Below, piece after piece: positions 54,645 through 64,000 of a stretch of 64,000 nt of DNA. Below the pieces are notes generated by a model. It searched no databases. It had not been told where the DNA came from and worked only from the letters and a program-made list of their open reading frames with translations. The stretch spans positions 1 to 64,000 of the forward strand of contig NW_025408684.1 in the NCBI RefSeq assembly GCF_020360975.1. The letters run 5' to 3'. Origin of the DNA: Hirsutella rhossiliensis (Eukaryota; Ascomycota; Sordariomycetes; Hypocreales; Ophiocordycipitaceae). Each line of letters opens with the position of its first letter. Position 1 is the first letter of the stretch. The position numbers and the translations under genes were made by a program.

Positions 54645-55097
54645 GAAAGGAGTAGGGAAGAAGTCGAGCGTAAACGCACTTATAGTAGATCAATAGTGGT
54701 ATGGATTCGCCGGGAAGAGCGAGGAGCCTTGCCGCTGTAAGTAAGCAGACGTCAAAGAGATGCGTCGTGGTGTTGCGGAGCTGGGTACTGATCGGGCACC
54801 AAGGGCGACGCGGATTAAGGTGTCCGGCAGGGCTACCGGCATAGGATGCCGAAAACTAGGGCCGTCGGCAGATAGGCCTGTCGATAGGTTCCAAAGGAAG
54901 CCCGGCAGGTCCGAGAGAGGAGAGGTCTAATGCAGAAAGGGGATATCAACAAGGAAGGATATAACCGTTAGTAGGAAGAATGCCAACACGGCAGAACGCC
55001 ATTGCCAGGGAGCGAGACAATTTCGGGGCATATCCCGGGCGAAGGCTTCCCAATCTATCGTTCGTTTGCAGAGCCCTGCCGATAAGACAGCACCATC
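54645..55097. promoter_or_regulatory. candidate bidirectional promoter of Helitron copy 2
   Basis: The 450 bp between the divergent accessory gene and RepHel contain no ORF of interest and would have to drive both. Tetranucleotide TATAG elements are present, but no definite promoter motif can be assigned. The assignment rests on gene arrangement only. Confidence 0.3.
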
Positions 55098-58000
55098 ATG
55101 GGGGAGAATCGTAGCCGCGAGGTAAGGTCGGTGGCAGGAGAGTGCGAAACAGGGCAGCAGCAGCGGCCGCTGCCGCGACGAGGAGGATTGCGGCGGCGAG
55201 ATCGAGCGCAATGGACGAAGGGCCGAAGCGGGCGTCGGGCCACAAAAGTCAAGCAAACGCGGCACCCAGGTTCCGGCCTATTGAGGCCAAGCCGGCCGCC
55301 GCGGCCGACGAGGCCTCACGAAGAGAGCAGGCAGAGGCGCTCAAAAGAGCGTTGCCCAAGGGAAGTCGGCGAGGCGGCCGGCCGCGGAGAAGGACGACGC
55401 ATGTCAATGGTGCCTCCTCAAAGGGGGCGAGCGCGACGCTCAGCATCGACAAACGTGCGGGATATGCCTCTAATCATAGAAGCGGACGCTGTCAGATTAG
55501 GGCCGGTAAGTGCTGAGCCGGCCATGGGGGGTTTTGTGCCGTCCGTTGGCGCAGTGTTGGAGGGAGAAGGGGTTGCTCTACAAGCACCATCCGCCCCAGG
55601 GGTCTTGGTCAGGCGAAACGAAGGCCTAGGCGTCAGGGGATCTTCCGTTGTGGCCGGAGATGGCCCCGAGACCGTTCGGCCTAGGCAACCTAGCGGTGGC
55701 ATGCAGCTGACTCTGAAGGGTCTTGTTGAGCGGACAACTGGCGCCGGGGAAACACGGGAGGGAGACCGACAAGTAGAAAGAGGATGAGATATCCGCTGGG
55801 AGAGCCAAGTCAGCACTCGCCGCAACCCATCCAGCCCAAAGAGATCAGGGACGCGGCCGGGCACATCCCCCCCTTTGGCGAGGGCGGGTCGTGCGTCGGG
55901 GCAGCGGTCGCCGCTACAACGAGTAGTACCGCGGACGCGAGCCGAAGTGCAACGGACGGGGGACCGAAGCGGGTGCTGGGCCACGAAGGTCGAGCGGGCC
56001 CGGCACGCAGGTTACGGCCTATCGAGGCGAAGCAGGCGCCGGTGTCCGAGGAGGCCTCACGAAGAGAACAGGCAGAAGCACTCGAAAGAGCGATGCCTCA
56101 GGGAAGCCGGCTAGGCAGTCGGCCGCGAGAAAATACGACGCGCGCCAATGGTGCCTCTTCAAATGGAGGGCAAGCGCGATGTTTAACAAGATTTCGGCTA
56201 GAGAATGTAAGCCAGCACTCGCCGCAACCCATCCAGCCCAGAGAGATCAGGAAGACGGCTGGACAAGGGTCCTCCTCAGACGAGGGTGGGTCGCATAGAG
56301 TCGTTAGGGGGCCCCTCGTCCAGTCAATCCGAGCGAAAGCGATGGAAGACAGAGCAGGAGGTCTGCAGTCATCCGGACGGTTATCACCACGGCCGTCACG
56401 CCAGGCAGGACAGGATCGGCCGGCAACGACACTCGGGTTATCCTCCACAGCCGTCAGGGAGCCCCCCGTGCAGGCAATCCAGCCCAAAGAGCCGGGAGAT
56501 GGAGCAGGAGATACGCAGTCATCCGGACGGTTGCCACCACGTCCACCACGCCAGGCAGCGGTAGGAGGAGGATCGGCCGAGGCGAGTCGAGGCGGCGGCG
56601 AGATCTTCGGAGCCCGTGGAACAGAGAAAGAGGATCCGCGAGCCCGACCGAGACCAGCCCCCAACAAAACGTAGTCGACGCGGCCGTCAGAGGCAGAGGA
56701 GAAGTGAGCTACAGGTGGAAGACCTAGACAGCGTCTTACGTTATCTTGAGGAGGAATTCGCCGTAAAGGAGAGGCTATCCAACGAGCAAACCTGGTGCAT
56801 ACCAGTACCGCATGAGAGGAAGGTGTCGACGGTACGACGTTTCTATCGGGCGTTCCACGACGTGGACACGCTGCCGATACAGAGGTGCATGCTATGCTAC
56901 CGGAAGAGCACAAGAAAAGAGCTGAGGAGACGGCATGGGACCGGTGGCTGTCGAGTCCCATTCCCAAGGGTGGGAGCTCGCCGTTTGCGTGCCGAGGCTG
57001 CTTCCGCGAGGGCGAGCCCGTCCCGCTCTGCGCGGAGTGTTCTCGACACCTGGCGCGCGGTGCTGTCGCCGGCGGCGCTGCTCCATGGCCGCCTCGGTTG
57101 CGAGCACGTCTTCCCGACGAGCTCAGGGCCTAACGCCGGTGGAGGAGAAGCTGATCGCGCTGAACTCATGTTATGGGTTCGTCACAAGGTACAACGTCTC
57201 AGGCGGCCAGAAGCAGACGCTAACGTACCCCAAGCACGTCAAGGGCCACATCACGGTGTTCCCGAACAACGTGCAAGAGCTGGCAACGAACGTGCTGCCG
57301 CATCCGCTCGTCCGGGTGATGGACGAGATCCACGTCTCGTGGCAGGGGGCGGTAAGGCCGACACCAAGTGACATGTCGAGCCTCCTGTCGGTGAGGCGGC
57401 GAGTGGTCGAGAGGGCCCTCATCTGGTTGAAGAGGAACAACCCACACTACGCCGGGATCGAGATCGACGCGGCGGAGATGGAGAGCTGGGGAGACTCGGC
57501 CGACGGGGTGCCGCCGTTGGTGTACGAGCGCCTCGAGCGGAACGAGGCGTCGGCGTGGGAGAAGACGCGGACGGCGCACGTCGTGCCGCCCACGGAGCGG
57601 GCCATGGACGACGAGGGGGCGGTAGAGATCGAAGAAATCCTCTCTCTGCTCAACCAAGGGGGAAGCACGACGATTCGCGAGGACGACGAGCCAGAGTCAA
57701 ACGAGGTAGACGAGGCGCGTGGCCAGAGCGGCGGCGAGCCTAATCAAGATGCGAAGACGATCAACGAGGTGACCTCATCCGGAATATTTGCGTTGGACGG
57801 GCCGCCCGACGTGGCCGACGTGGACAAATTGCGGTTCGCGTGCGATGTCGTCCGCGAAGGCGCAGGCGACGGCGGCACGGGCCCGAGGACGTGGGTGCAA
57901 ACCTCGGCAAGGGGGCAGCTAGGGCACGCCGATGGTTCTGAGCCGCACATACGCATTCGCCGCGGGGATGAATTCGCCGACTCGTTCGAAGCCTCCTTTT

Positions 58001-58925
58001 TCGCAAAGACCTTTCCCACGCTGTTGCCATTTGGCGTCGGAGGGCCGCGACCGGTCGAAGAGGCAACCGTACAGTTGGGCAGAGGCACCGCCAACACGCG
58101 CGAGGCGGAAGAGGCCGGGACGCGGGACCTCTTGTCGTCTCGGAACATGAGCCTTCGGACGTGGGCCGACACGGTGTTGCGACGCCACGGCGGCCGGTTC
58201 GCGACGCACCACATATTCGCGTTCCTCGTCTTTAACATGGGCGTGCGGTCGAGGAACCGTCGCGTCAGCATGCTGAGCGTGACGAGGAAGAACTTCCGCA
58301 AGGTGGAGCGCATCGTACGGTCGCTGACCGCAGACGGATTGGCGGCAGCTAGAGCCGAGCTGGAGAGCACAGGCAAGACGACCGACGACGCCGTAAAGGA
58401 GCTCCTCAGGAGCCTTTCGTTGTATGGCTATCGTCAGCCCATGTCCAGAGAGCTCCGTCTCGGGATGCGGCATAGGATCTTGGCGCTCATCGTCCGTTAC
58501 GGCGTGCCCGCGATCTGGTTCACGATCAACCCAAACGACATCACGAACCCGGTGAAGCTCCGACTGGCAGCGCACCGCGCGCGCGACCCCGAAGCGGCCG
58601 AGGAGTTCTGCGGAGCCTCGATAAGTCATTCAAACGGGTGCGGCTATCCGTCTCCGACCCGATGAGCTCAGCCATCTTCTTCCACCGGGAGATGACGCTG
58701 TTCTTTGAGCATTACGTCAACATGGGGGGGGAGTCGGTCTTCGGCCGCATCAGCCAGTACTATGGCGCCGTGGAAACCAACGAGCGAGGATCTCTTCATG
58801 TCCACGGGCTGCTCTGGCTAGACGGAAACACGCGCCTGAGCTCGATGCTTGCCGACTCAGACGGGGAGGAACAGGCGGCCTACCGCGAGCGAATCGTCCG
58901 CTACGTCGATAGTGTCTTTAGCGAG

Positions 58926-58983
58926 GTAACGGCAGGGCGTCGTAGTCATAGGCCAAGAGGACGCAGGCTGACGCGGAAACTAG
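58926..58983 (+). other. intron 1 of RepHel copy 2
   Basis: GAG/GTAACG donor, GCTGAC branch, AACTAG acceptor, 58 bp. It joins SVFSE to DLDQEGFCAV, at the same place as in copy 1. Confidence 0.65.
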
Positions 58984-60046
58984 GACTTAGACCAGGAAGG
59001 GTTCTGCGCCGTCCAGGCGGAGCGTTCGGCGACGTCTGATATATCATCCCTGCTGGACAGTGCCGAGCAGTTCTCGGCCTCATTCGAAGAGGAAGCCAAT
59101 CTCTGCGCCGGCGCGACGCAGATCCACACCCATAGCCCGACATGCGTCAAGTACTCCCTGGGCAACAAGGGGCGAAAGGGCGACCTCTGTCGCTTCAAGG
59201 CGCCATGGAAGCTGGTCGAGGAGACTGCCTTCTCATCGGACGGTGTACTGCGGATCCGCAGGACACACCCCATGGTGAACCGGTGGAACAAGGCCATCGC
59301 CGTGGGGCTCCGCCACAACCATGACATTTCCTTCATAGCGACGCAACGGAAGACCATGGCGCTCGTCTACTACGTCACGAACTACGCGACCAAGGTGGAG
59401 GACCCGACGTGGAAGCGCGTCGCCGCCGCGGCGGAACTGCTGCCCGTTCTCTCGGCCGGCGGCCAGCCGGTGCCGGGGATGACGCCCGTGGTGGCGTCGT
59501 CGGCGACGGCGATGGAACTAAAAACAAGACGCGGCAGTTTCTGATGAGAGTGGCGAATCGGGTATTCACGGAGCGGGCTCTGTCACAAGTCGAGGTCGTC
59601 GCCCATCTCCTGGGATACCCGAGCGAGTTCACGGGCAGCAGCGCCTGGGCGTACCTGAACGTGTCGGTGCTCTACTGGCACGTCTCCAGGCGGTGGCGAC
59701 ACCTTCGGCAGGAGAGCGGCACCGCGGTCGCAGACGTGTCCGTGGACGAGTCGGTCGTCGTGGATGAAGCAGGCGAACGGATCAGCTTCGCCGAGGCGTA
59801 CCATCATCGCGGACACGTCCTACGAGGCTTGTGCCTATATGACTATGTCTCGCTCGTTAGGCTCCAACGCGTCGGCAAGGAAGGGTGCTCCGGTGCCTGG
59901 GGAGAGGTGCCGTTCGAGAGCGGCTGGGAGGCCGGTAGGGACTGGGTGCAGGTGTTAAGGCGGCCGGGAAAGCACGCCGTCGTCTGCCTTGACGGCTACC
60001 TAAGCAAGGATTTCGAGCAGGACGACGAGGAATCGGGCCATCGCAG

Positions 60047-60113
60047 GTAAGTTCGGCAAGACGGCGGGGCGAAGAGGGGTCGCGACGCGGGGGGGCTTAC
60101 TGTGCCGTCGCAG
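60047..60113 (+). other. intron 2 of RepHel copy 2
   Basis: GTAAGT donor, CTTAC branch-like word, GTCGCAG acceptor, 67 bp, phase 2. It joins GHR(R) to AAVQHLALFVPWE. Confidence 0.65.
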
Positions 60114-62590
60114 AGCAGCCGTGCAGCATCTTGCCCTGTTTGTGCCGTGGGAGGCCTTTCTCGGCGAAGAGCGAGGCGACATCAATGATATATGGAGGCG
60201 GGCGCGAGCAGCTGCCGCCGAGAACTCTCTGCCTCGTCGATAACGTTCAACTGCTCCGGCGGTCCGCCGAGGACGCAAGGCGAGACGCCAAGCAGTGGGC
60301 GGCCTCGGGCGGTGACGGGGATCCCGGCGGCGCTCGGCGCGGGGAGGAGGGGGCCAACACCCGGGGGACCACGACGCGGCCTCGGCGTACCAGTCCGACA
60401 ACGTCGGAAACGCAACGCGACTAATCGACGTCGTCCGAAGCGCGGCCGGAGCGAGCCAGATCACGGCGGGATCGCGCGAGCTTTCGGGAATGATACAGCA
60501 GCTGTGCCGCTTCCAGCAATCAGCGCTGGTCTCGACCGCCGAGCTTCAGGCCGCCATCGTGAGGGAACGGGACGGGAGGCACATCGACATGCCGGGGCAG
60601 GTGTTTTCCGGGGCTGCGGTGCCGCCGCAGGACCAGGTCAAGGCCATCAAGTCGCAGCAGACATGCGCCTCTAGGGAGAGGGTGAAGATGATCCAGGGCA
60701 TACAAAGCATGGCCCCGGCCCACGGCACCGATCGTGGTGCAGCGGAGAGGAGCGTGCTGACCGGCTTCGGGGAGGAAGACGTGCAGATGACGCGAGCGGA
60801 AGCCGAGGAGACGGCAGGTAACGCGGGGGCTGGAATGGAAGTCCGCCTCGGCCCGTCGACCTCCTTCCTCGAGGCCGGGAAAGGCTTGACGACACGCTTG
60901 ACGCTGAACAAGAAACAGGCGATCGCCTTCTCCATACTATGCCGCCACCTGGACTCGATGCGGCAAGGAGACGGAGGCGACGTCAGCCAGCTCTGCCAAT
61001 TCGTCGGCGGCGAGGGCGGCACCGGCAAGTCTCGCGTCATCGGAGCACTCGTGGGCCTTTTCGCCGCGAAGGGCATCTCAAGCCGCCTGCTGATAACGGC
61101 GACGTCGGGGACCGCCGCGGCGCGGGTCAATGGCATCACCATCCACTCCGCCTGCGGCTTCACCAAGGACCAAGGGCCGGGCGCGAACACGGCGAGGGAC
61201 GTCGACGGGGTGCGGTTGCCGAGGCAGGCGGAGCGGTTCGTTAACGGCCAGTCCAGGATGGACTGGCAGGATAAGGACGTGCTCGTCATCGACGAGGTGA
61301 GCATGCTCGGCGCGCGGACGCTGCACGCCGTCAACGAGCGGCTCTGCCAGCTGCGGGGATCGAAGCGGGACTTCGGGGGGATCCCCATCGTCCTCTTCTG
61401 CGGGGACTTCCACCAGTTCCGCCCCGTCCAGGAGAGGTCGATCCTGTTGCCGAGCGCGGCCGTCTCGTGGGACGAGGACAACTCGTTCAGTGCCGAGCAG
61501 CGGCACCAGCACGACAAGGCGCACGCGCTGTGGAAGGGGTTCACGACCGTCGTCATTCTGGACGAGCAGATGCGCGCCGCCGGCGACCCGGAGCTGCGGC
61601 GGCTGCTGAAGCGGATCCGACGGGGCGTGCAGGACCACACGGACCTGGATCTCCTCAACTCGAGGTGCCACCGGGAAGGCAGGCGGATCCCGTGGGAGAC
61701 GGGTATCACGGTGGTGACGCCGCTCAACAGGAACCGGTGGAACCTCAACATGGAGGCGAGCCTGGCGTTCCAGATCCAGCAGCGGTCGACGGTGCGCATC
61801 TTCCTCTCCGAGCACAAATGGAAGGACGGCCTGCCGACCGAGGAAGAGGCCATCATGATGTTGAACCAGGGCGACGACAGCGCGATCCCGGTGCCGGCCG
61901 TCTTCATGTTCGTGCCGGGGATGCCGGTCGTCGTGAACCACAACACCCACCAGGGGCTAAAGCTGGTGAACGGCGCCGGCTACACGGCGGCGGAGGTCAT
62001 CGTCGACAAGGCGCACCCGGGGCATCGGCTCTCGGCCGACATGGTGATCCACTTCGGGCCGCCGGCGGCGATCATACTGGGGTCGGAGACGACCAAGGAC
62101 TTCCGCTTCGTCGGGATGCCGCCTGGCACCATCCTCCTGACGCCCATGAGCGTCAGGATCCAGTGTCACCGGAAGCGACCGTGGCAGCAGAACGACGTCA
62201 GCCGCAAGGGCCTGCCGTGCGCCGCCGCCTTCGCATGCACGGATTACAAGGTGCAGGGGGGGACGCTCGAGCGCGTCGCGCTCGAGCTGCGAGGGGACGA
62301 GGACGATAAACGTCGGCGGACGTGCCGTCCCCTCGCAGTGCGACCCGTATAGCCTGTACGTGCAGCTGTCGCGGTGCCCGACGCTGGACGGCATCATGCT
62401 CGTGTCGAAGGTGCGAGAGAGGGACCTGGTGGGAAACCGGGTCCCCCGGGAGATGACGGCCGCACAAGCGAGGCTAGAGGAACTGAGCGACAGAACCGTC
62501 CGGGAGGCGCTGTGCTGGCTCGGCGACGACTTCGAATTGAATTCGCGCAGAAACAGAGAAGCCCTGGACAGGCATGAATTGCATGAATGA

Positions 62591-62822
62591 CGTCGGACGC
62601 GGGGAAACGGCCAACGTATAAGCAAGAGACTTAAGGCAAATGGACGTAACTGCCAGGCCAATCGGAGGCCAACCGGAAAGCGGAATTTGGGAATTTGAGC
62701 GGGAACGGCAACGGCTTTTCACACCCAACAGGAAGGCGGGATTCGCACAAAGGGCAAAGGGACAAGACGAAAGAGGGCAAACCTTTAGGCCAACCGGAAA
62801 GCAACCATTTTAAGACGAAACA
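62591..62822. other. Helitron copy 2 tail, non-coding
   Basis: No ORF. The word GGCCAACCGGAAAGC occurs twice (62669, 62792) and GGGCAAAGGGACAAGACG resembles the purine-rich tail of copy 1. No clear hairpin-CTRR terminus. Confidence 0.35.
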
Positions 62823-63060
62823 TGTGGGAATGGTACTCATCCTTTGTATGCATCCGTCTCTGATCACATGATCGGCACATGACCCTTATGGTCACGTGTA
62901 CGGCTGAGGACAGCGTGCCCCCTTTTCTCCACGCTGGCCTCGCCTCCCTAGATAGAGAGACAATCCTCATAGCATAATACGACACACCGGTTGAACGACG
63001 TTCCCAGTTTGTCTCATGCTCGAGCCCTGCCAACACTGATCAGTGATTGCAGTGACAATC
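62823..63060 (+). repeat. LTR of the terminal retroelement
   Basis: Starts TGTGGGAATGG and shares with 14141 the CATGACCCTTATGGTCACGTG palindromic block and the GTGCCCCC and CGCCTCCCTAGATAG words. The 3' limit is approximate (AATCACA at about 63056-63062). It is probably the 5' LTR of the element whose gag-like ORF starts at 63348. Confidence 0.45.
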
Positions 63061-63101
63061 ACAGACAGCTAGGACAGAAGAGACAAATCGCTAACCTTCA
63101 A

Positions 63102-63268
63102 GATCGGCTGCAAGGCATCGGTTAAGGAAGGTTATTTGTGCTAAGTGGCTATCTCAGACTGCAAGGCATCTGGGAGAACCTACCAAGCTATTAATCGGCT
63201 GCAAGGCATCGATTAGTAGTGCGACCACATCGCCTAGCGACTTCTATTATCGGCTGCAAGGCATCGAT
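63102..63268. repeat. four dispersed copies of ATCGGCTGCAAGGCATCGAT
   Basis: Copies at 63102-63121, 63157-63170 (partial), 63193-63212 and 63249-63268, spaced 37-55 bp apart in the leader between the LTR and the gag-like start. Each full copy has imperfect dyad symmetry (ATCG...CGAT). Confidence 0.65.
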
Positions 63269-63347
63269 CAACAGTTGTTACTAGACCCGACAAAGACGTA
63301 TTTCGACAGCCAGATACGACTCCATCGTCTCATTCACTTGATCAACG

Positions 63348-64000
63348 ATGACCCCGACCGACCGAGCTACGACTCCGAACGAGAGCGCCCAGCTCGAACA
63401 ATTGAGCGAACGGATGCAAGGACTAGCTATCCAGACATCCGTATACGATAAAGTTGATGTTACCCTTTGGGGACAAGACATCAAACCTGACGAGGAAGAT
63501 GAGATCGCAGTTACGACGTACGCCGCTAGGTTCATGTCCAATGCCCAATTCGAACGCCTAGAAGGAGACGACATCCTTGACCATTTTCAACAACACTTCG
63601 AAGGCTGGAACCAAGACATATGGAACCGGGTACATATGGACTACAAGAGAGCCCTTAGATTACTTCTAAGGAGACGTGGCATCTATACAGGACGGAAAAA
63701 TGGCCCTTTGCACCCCAATTCATCATGTTGCAAACTGCGGAGGACCGACCTGCATGGCCAGAACGAGTACATGGAGACCGATTTTGACATTGGGACAACC
63801 GCTCATAAGTTACGAGCAGCAGGATCAAAGGCTCTAACTTCTCCCCGAGGACCCCAATCGCCGCCGGTAGCAACATCTCGTTACGATCTTAACGAACAAC
63901 AGCCCATTAAGACCTTAACGAAGCCACCTGCCCAGGAACCCATCACTGAGGCACTACCGATAACAACATCACCTCCCACGACTTCCGCTTCCCTCGAGGC
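63348..64000 (+). CDS. retrotransposon gag-like protein, 5' part
   Basis: The frame is open from ATG 63348 (MTPTDRATTPNESAQLEQLS) to the window end, 217 codons with no stop. Readable segments include VDVTLWGQDIKPDEEDEIAV, LDHFQQHFEGWNQDIWNRVH and DYKRALRLLLRRRGIYTGRK, then a Pro/Thr/Ser-rich stretch. Helical, charged sequence after an LTR and leader fits a gag or nucleocapsid-like protein. No zinc knuckle or protease has been reached yet, so the superfamily (copia or gypsy) is undecided. Confidence 0.5.
   Translation, partial: MTPTDRATTPNESAQLEQLSERMQGLAIQTSVYDKVDVTLWGQDIKPDEEDEIAVTTYAARFMSNAQFERLEGDDILDHFQQHFEGWNQDIWNRVHMDYKRALRLLLRRRGIYTGRKNGPLHPNSSCCKLRRTDLHGQNEYMETDFDIGTTAHKLRAAGSKALTSPRGPQSPPVATSRYDLNEQQPIKTLTKPPAQEPITEALPITTSPPTTSASLE

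Larger units (their letters stand above)
55098..62590 (+). pseudogene. Helitron RepHel (Rep nickase + PIF1 helicase), copy 2
   Basis: The N-terminus (ATG 55098 or 55211) is disordered and built from repeats. Then come the zinc zone (CMLC 56889, CRGC 56989, LCAEC 57028), the Helitron N-domain (LNSCYGFVTRYNV, HVKGHITVFPNNVQELATNV, FLVFNMGVRSRNRR, WFTINPNDITNP) and an intact HUH motif ERGSLHVHGLLWL at 58789, with tyrosines in YRERIVRYVDSVF. Introns are 58926-58983 and 60047-60113. The helicase runs in one open frame 60490-62352: GGEGGTGKSRVIG, VLVIDEVSMLGAR, FCGDFHQFRPVQE and ACTDYKVQG; after one frame change LYVQLSRC follows. Frame breaks at about 56610, 56936, 57130, 58609, 59510 and 62309 disable it. 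The protein would nick and unwind element DNA for rolling-circle transposition. Confidence 0.88.
53145..62822. mobile_element. Helitron, copy 2 (boundaries uncertain)
   Basis: Holds a divergent accessory gene and RepHel copy 2. It is close enough to copy 1 to align throughout, yet visibly diverged in both coding and non-coding sequence, so it is a separate family member rather than a recent duplicate. The 5' TC and 3' CTRR ends could not be fixed. The right edge lies before the LTR at 62823, and the 15 bp word GGCCAACCGGAAAGC occurs at 62669 and 62792. Confidence 0.55.

Noticed and set aside
63102..63268. CRISPR-like array
   Set aside because: Spacers differ in length (about 23-40 bp), one repeat is partial, the host is eukaryotic, and the repeats lie in a retroelement leader.
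1..64000. Starship-type giant mobile element with a DUF3435 captain
   Set aside because: The recombinases here carry GCR1_C and sit in 3.3 kb units. No DUF3435-like captain, cargo order or element-scale ends could be recognised.
1..64000. tRNA or rRNA genes
   Set aside because: No cloverleaf-consistent sequence or rRNA-like stretch was noticed by eye. A tRNA scan would be decisive and was not possible.

Overview
The window looks like a transposon-dense accessory region of a filamentous ascomycete (Pezizomycotina, probably Sordariomycetes and perhaps Hypocreales). The evidence is short 45-90 bp introns with CTAAC/CTGAC branch points, a FunK1-type kinase, fungal MYND, bZIP, Zn(II)2Cys6 and C2H2 genes, and a repeat set typical of fungi: Crypton-type recombinase, Fot1/pogo, hAT, chromovirus Gypsy, Tad1-like LINE, Helitron and fungal-type LTRs. 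No species is claimed.

Layout. 0.35-7.77 kb: two near-identical 3.3 kb elements in inverted orientation, each carrying a decayed tyrosine-recombinase/GCR1_C gene, with a PIF1-helicase fragment between them. 8.3-11.7 kb: a two-exon bZIP gene, a frameshifted MYND-finger gene, and scraps of a Helitron helicase and a LINE gag. 11.70-14.00 kb: a Fot1/pogo-like element. 14.14-22.75 kb: an LTR fragment, then a hAT element split by a complete 5.77 kb Gypsy element; the hAT itself sits inside a Zn(II)2Cys6 gene. 23-33 kb: low gene density, with eroded host-type genes (C2H2 finger, membrane protein, small secreted protein, hypotheticals) and a solo LTR. 33.37-38.09 kb: the only clearly healthy host genes, namely a four-exon C2H2 gene, a convergent three-exon gene that overlaps its 3' end, and a two-exon FunK1 kinase. 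38.7-41.5 kb: a 3'-truncated Tad1-like LINE. 41.5-50.8 kb and 53.1-62.6 kb: two diverged Helitrons, each with a RepHel gene and a divergently transcribed gene of unknown function upstream. A second, more decayed Fot1/pogo copy (50.79-52.90 kb) lies between them. 62.8-64.0 kb: an LTR, a repeat-bearing leader and the start of a gag-like ORF that runs off the window.

How the parts relate. Nearly all coding capacity is for self-mobilisation, and most of it is broken by one-base indels rather than by dense C-to-T mutation. Insertion order can be read in places: Gypsy into hAT into a Zn(II)2Cys6 gene. The points most worth following are the Crypton-type elements that carry terminal inverted repeats and an 8-bp target duplication, the GC-AG introns in their gene, the uncharacterised gene paired with each Helitron, and one frame discontinuity found at the same codon in both diverged Helitrons.
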